15,184 bases of DNA from an uncultured Lachnospira sp. (lineage in GTDB: Bacteria; Bacillota; Clostridia; Lachnospirales; Lachnospiraceae). Positions within the stretch are counted from its first letter, which is position 1, and each line of letters opens with the position of its first letter. The notes beneath the pieces were generated by a model that was not told the origin of the DNA, did not search any database, and saw nothing but the letters and a program-made list of their open reading frames with translations. The stretch covers positions 1-15,184 of the forward strand of contig CAKRKK010000041.1 of NCBI GenBank assembly GCA_934358235.1. The letters are read 5' to 3'. Of this stretch, positions 13,484 to 15,184 are shown piece by piece. A program made the position numbers and the translations under genes.

Positions 13484-14872
13484 CTAATATATCATTTCAT
13501 TTGGTTTGTATTTATCAGCATCTAATATTATTCTGTCATATACTGTTATTCCATGCGTTATGTTCTGCTTAACAATATAATACTCATTATTCTGATCTAT
13601 AATCTCAACCGGACAGAATATTGTGTACCCCGTATTTACACAATATACACCTTTAAGGCTTGCAACCTGGCCTATAACATACTTTGTTGTAGAATCAGGC
13701 ATAACTATTACAGTTCCAGAATCAAAGCCCTCTTTACTTACATATACATAATCGTCAGTTGTTTTATATATATCAGCTTCGATAAATAAAGGGACTATAT
13801 TTCCATTCTCATCATACTTTTCTGTAATAAATCCATAATTATTGCTATTTCCGCCCTTTGTCATATAATCTCTTGGAATTTCATAAAAATCATTCTCAGT
13901 TACTGCAGAAACAGGAATTTTCATACCACTTTTACCAGTTGTCACAAGCTCTATATCAAGAAATCTTTCTGAGGCATATCGTATCATATAACTATCAGAT
14001 GAAAGCTTTCCGTAATATCCATCGCTTTTCTCTATAATAGAGAATCCACATCTAAAGACCATATTATCCTTCTTAACCTTGATATCCAGATAGTTCTTTG
14101 ATCGAAGACCATATTTATTAATGTCATCCTGTGTCAGTTTTATCATAAGACACCAATTTTCACTTGTAACCATTTTGTATGCTGGATTGCCAGATACTAC
14201 TAATGACTCTGTCTTAAGGTTATTCTTATTATAATTATCCCGGTTAAAGTCAGTAGCCGTTATAGTCTCCGGCACCTTACCTTCGTACCCATCAACAGTA
14301 TAAACAACAATTCCATTACTCTCTGATTGTATTGTTCTAAACAGATTCTGGCTTCCTGTACTCTCAACTATTGAATCTATGTTATTCATAATATTCTCAT
14401 TGATTGACTGCAACACAGTTGCGTTAATATCAGACTTAAGATCATATACATATGAAAAGTCACTTCCATCATAATCCGTTTTATAATTATTAAGCGTTGA
14501 CTTTATATCAGCAAGATTCTGCTTTGAAAGAGAATTCTCACCAACCTTATTATAGCTTGATAGTATCTCGGAAACTCTGCCGGTTTCATCTACTGAATAT
14601 ATTGTATCGCCCTTTTTAACCCTGGTATTTTCTCTTTGATAATAATTAATATCACCAGAATACAAAGAATAATAAACGCTCTCATCACGTAATGCAATAG
14701 CTGTATATACTGCATTATTAGTAAGAGAGCCCGTATTTACCTCATATGTCTGAACCTTTGATTTGGTCATATATAGAACACAGAAACATATTATATATAT
14801 CAGTACAAGTGCAAATATAAGTGCCACAGCACGAGGTCTTCTTTTATATCTGACTACTTTACTACTAGACAT
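13484..14872 (-). CDS. HlyD/membrane-fusion-like single-span envelope protein
   Basis: A 462-residue protein with a basic N terminus (VVRYKRRPRA), one membrane span (about 15-35) and a large extracellular part. Two lipoyl/barrel-sandwich-like half motifs are recognisable: ALRDESVYYSLYSGDINYYQRENTRVKKGDTIYSVDETG (about 60-98) and, after a helical stretch (about 108-172), TIQSESNGIVVYTVDGYEGK (180-199). This layout is that of HlyD-type adaptors of export systems. The C-terminal third (about 290-462) is beta-rich, with repeated GxxxxV-type strands. No ABC transporter or other export partner is adjacent. Instead it is followed by yggS and sepF, so a role in the division-site envelope is conceivable but unproven. 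The ATG at 14872 is preceded by AGGAGG and AGGTGA. I know this protein type from clostridial yggS-sepF loci. No activity is established. Confidence 0.8.
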   Translation of the reverse strand: MSSSKVVRYKRRPRAVALIFALVLIYIICFCVLYMTKSKVQTYEVNTGSLTNNAVYTAIALRDESVYYSLYSGDINYYQRENTRVKKGDTIYSVDETGRVSEILSSYNKVGENSLSKQNLADIKSTLNNYKTDYDGSDFSYVYDLKSDINATVLQSINENIMNNIDSIVESTGSQNLFRTIQSESNGIVVYTVDGYEGKVPETITATDFNRDNYNKNNLKTESLVVSGNPAYKMVTSENWCLMIKLTQDDINKYGLRSKNYLDIKVKKDNMVFRCGFSIIEKSDGYYGKLSSDSYMIRYASERFLDIELVTTGKSGMKIPVSAVTENDFYEIPRDYMTKGGNSNNYGFITEKYDENGNIVPLFIEADIYKTTDDYVYVSKEGFDSGTVIVMPDSTTKYVIGQVASLKGVYCVNTGYTIFCPVEIIDQNNEYYIVKQNITHGITVYDRIILDADKYKPNEMIY

Positions 14873-14897
14873 TAATCACCTATTCCTCCTATATACA

Positions 14898-14946
14898 ATA
14901 AGCTGTCACACCAACACACTTACGGTTGCATAATGCGACAGCTTAT
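14898..14946. terminator. Hairpin between mgsA and the HlyD-like gene
   Basis: ATAAGCTGTC (14898-14907) and GACAGCTTAT (14937-14946) are an exact 10-bp inverted repeat. The stem extends three more pairs with one G.U on the minus strand, and an inner CAAC/GTTG can also pair. On the minus strand the stem is followed by TGTATAT, only weakly T-rich, so it may be a partial terminator or a processing site rather than a full stop. It begins eight bases after the mgsA stop codon. Confidence 0.7.
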
Positions 14947-14954
14947 ATAATTAA

Positions 14955-15184
14955 TTATTGATATATCTCTCTCCATTCCATATCACCACGCTCTAATGAC
15001 TTAATCAGCAGCTCTGCAGTTGCCAGATTAGTCGCCAATGGTATGTTATACATATCACAAAGCATACATATATTATTAGAATCAGGTTCGTGAATATTTG
15101 GTGTTTCCACATCTCTTAAAAAGATTACAAGATCCAGCTGATTATGCTCAATCTGGGCACATAACTGTTGATCTCCGCCAAGAT
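14955..15184 (-). CDS. mgsA: Methylglyoxal synthase, C-terminal half (5' end outside window)
   Basis: MgsA converts dihydroxyacetone phosphate to methylglyoxal and phosphate, a bypass of lower glycolysis used when phosphate is short. The window holds about 75 residues in frame, ending EWREIYQ at a TAA (14955-14957). The first residues, LGGDQQLC, carry the catalytic Asp of the GPxGGDQQ motif. LVIFLRDVETPNIHEPD contains the phosphate-site His and Asp of the PHDPD segment. CDMYNIPLATNLATAELLIKS is the conserved C-terminal block. The N-terminal part lies beyond the right edge. Next on this strand is the HlyD-like gene. The spacer between them (14873-14954) holds the hairpin described separately. 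Confidence 0.93.
   Translation of the reverse strand, partial: LGGDQQLCAQIEHNQLDLVIFLRDVETPNIHEPDSNNICMLCDMYNIPLATNLATAELLIKSLERGDMEWREIYQ

Noticed and set aside
1..15184. Mobile element, prophage, CRISPR or defence island
   Set aside because: No transposase, integrase, spacer-repeat periodicity, tRNA-associated att site or shift in base composition was seen. Nearly all genes are housekeeping and evenly spaced.

Overview
The window reads as ordinary chromosome from a low-GC, strictly Gram-positive Firmicute. Codon use is strongly A/T-ending, Shine-Dalgarno sites are of the AGGAGG type, and gene content and order (obg-yhbY-nadD-yqeK-rsfS; mgsA, HlyD-like, yggS, sepF) look most like a Lachnospiraceae-type Clostridium relative. 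The family assignment is inference from protein flavour and gene order, since no search could be run. I found no tRNA, rRNA, CRISPR array, insertion sequence, phage gene or origin.

Left part, plus strand (1-2634): the 3' end of obgE, then yhbY, nadD, yqeK and rsfS. These are ribosome-assembly, ribosome-silencing and nucleotide/NAD genes in their classical Firmicute order. A long bidirectional hairpin (2719-2775) closes the block. Next (2839-4033) is the SOS control locus. lexA on the minus strand faces away from a small membrane-anchored LysM gene, a YneA-type division inhibitor, on the plus strand. Their 280-bp intergenic region holds a near-perfect sigma-A promoter (TTGACA, 17 bp, TATAAT). 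Two good LexA boxes flank its -10, and weaker boxes lie at about 13-bp steps back toward the lexA promoter. A divergent DEAD-box RNA helicase (4138-5286) follows and ends at another strong bidirectional hairpin (5462-5503).

Everything from 5528 to the right edge is on the minus strand. Read in its own direction from right to left, it starts with the C-terminal half of methylglyoxal synthase (mgsA), then a single-span HlyD/MFP-like protein, yggS and sepF, ending at a GC-rich hairpin (12122-12154). A tight group follows: aroB, lspA, an RluD-family pseudouridine synthase and an unrecognised 178-aa protein. Then come a cytidylate-kinase-like P-loop protein, a membrane-anchored L,D-transpeptidase-like protein whose catalytic residues appear to be lost, a terminator that runs into the next promoter, and putP (Na+/proline symporter).

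The most interesting points are the phased LexA operator array between lexA and the yneA-like gene, and the apparent L,D-transpeptidase pseudoenzyme (nucleophile Cys replaced by Ser, upstream His by Cys, motif Arg by Phe). Next in interest are the unknown 178-aa protein in the lspA-rluD operon and the HlyD-like adaptor placed among division genes with no transporter beside it. Several intergenic regions also carry short tandem repeats (15-bp and 16-bp units) that no gene explains.
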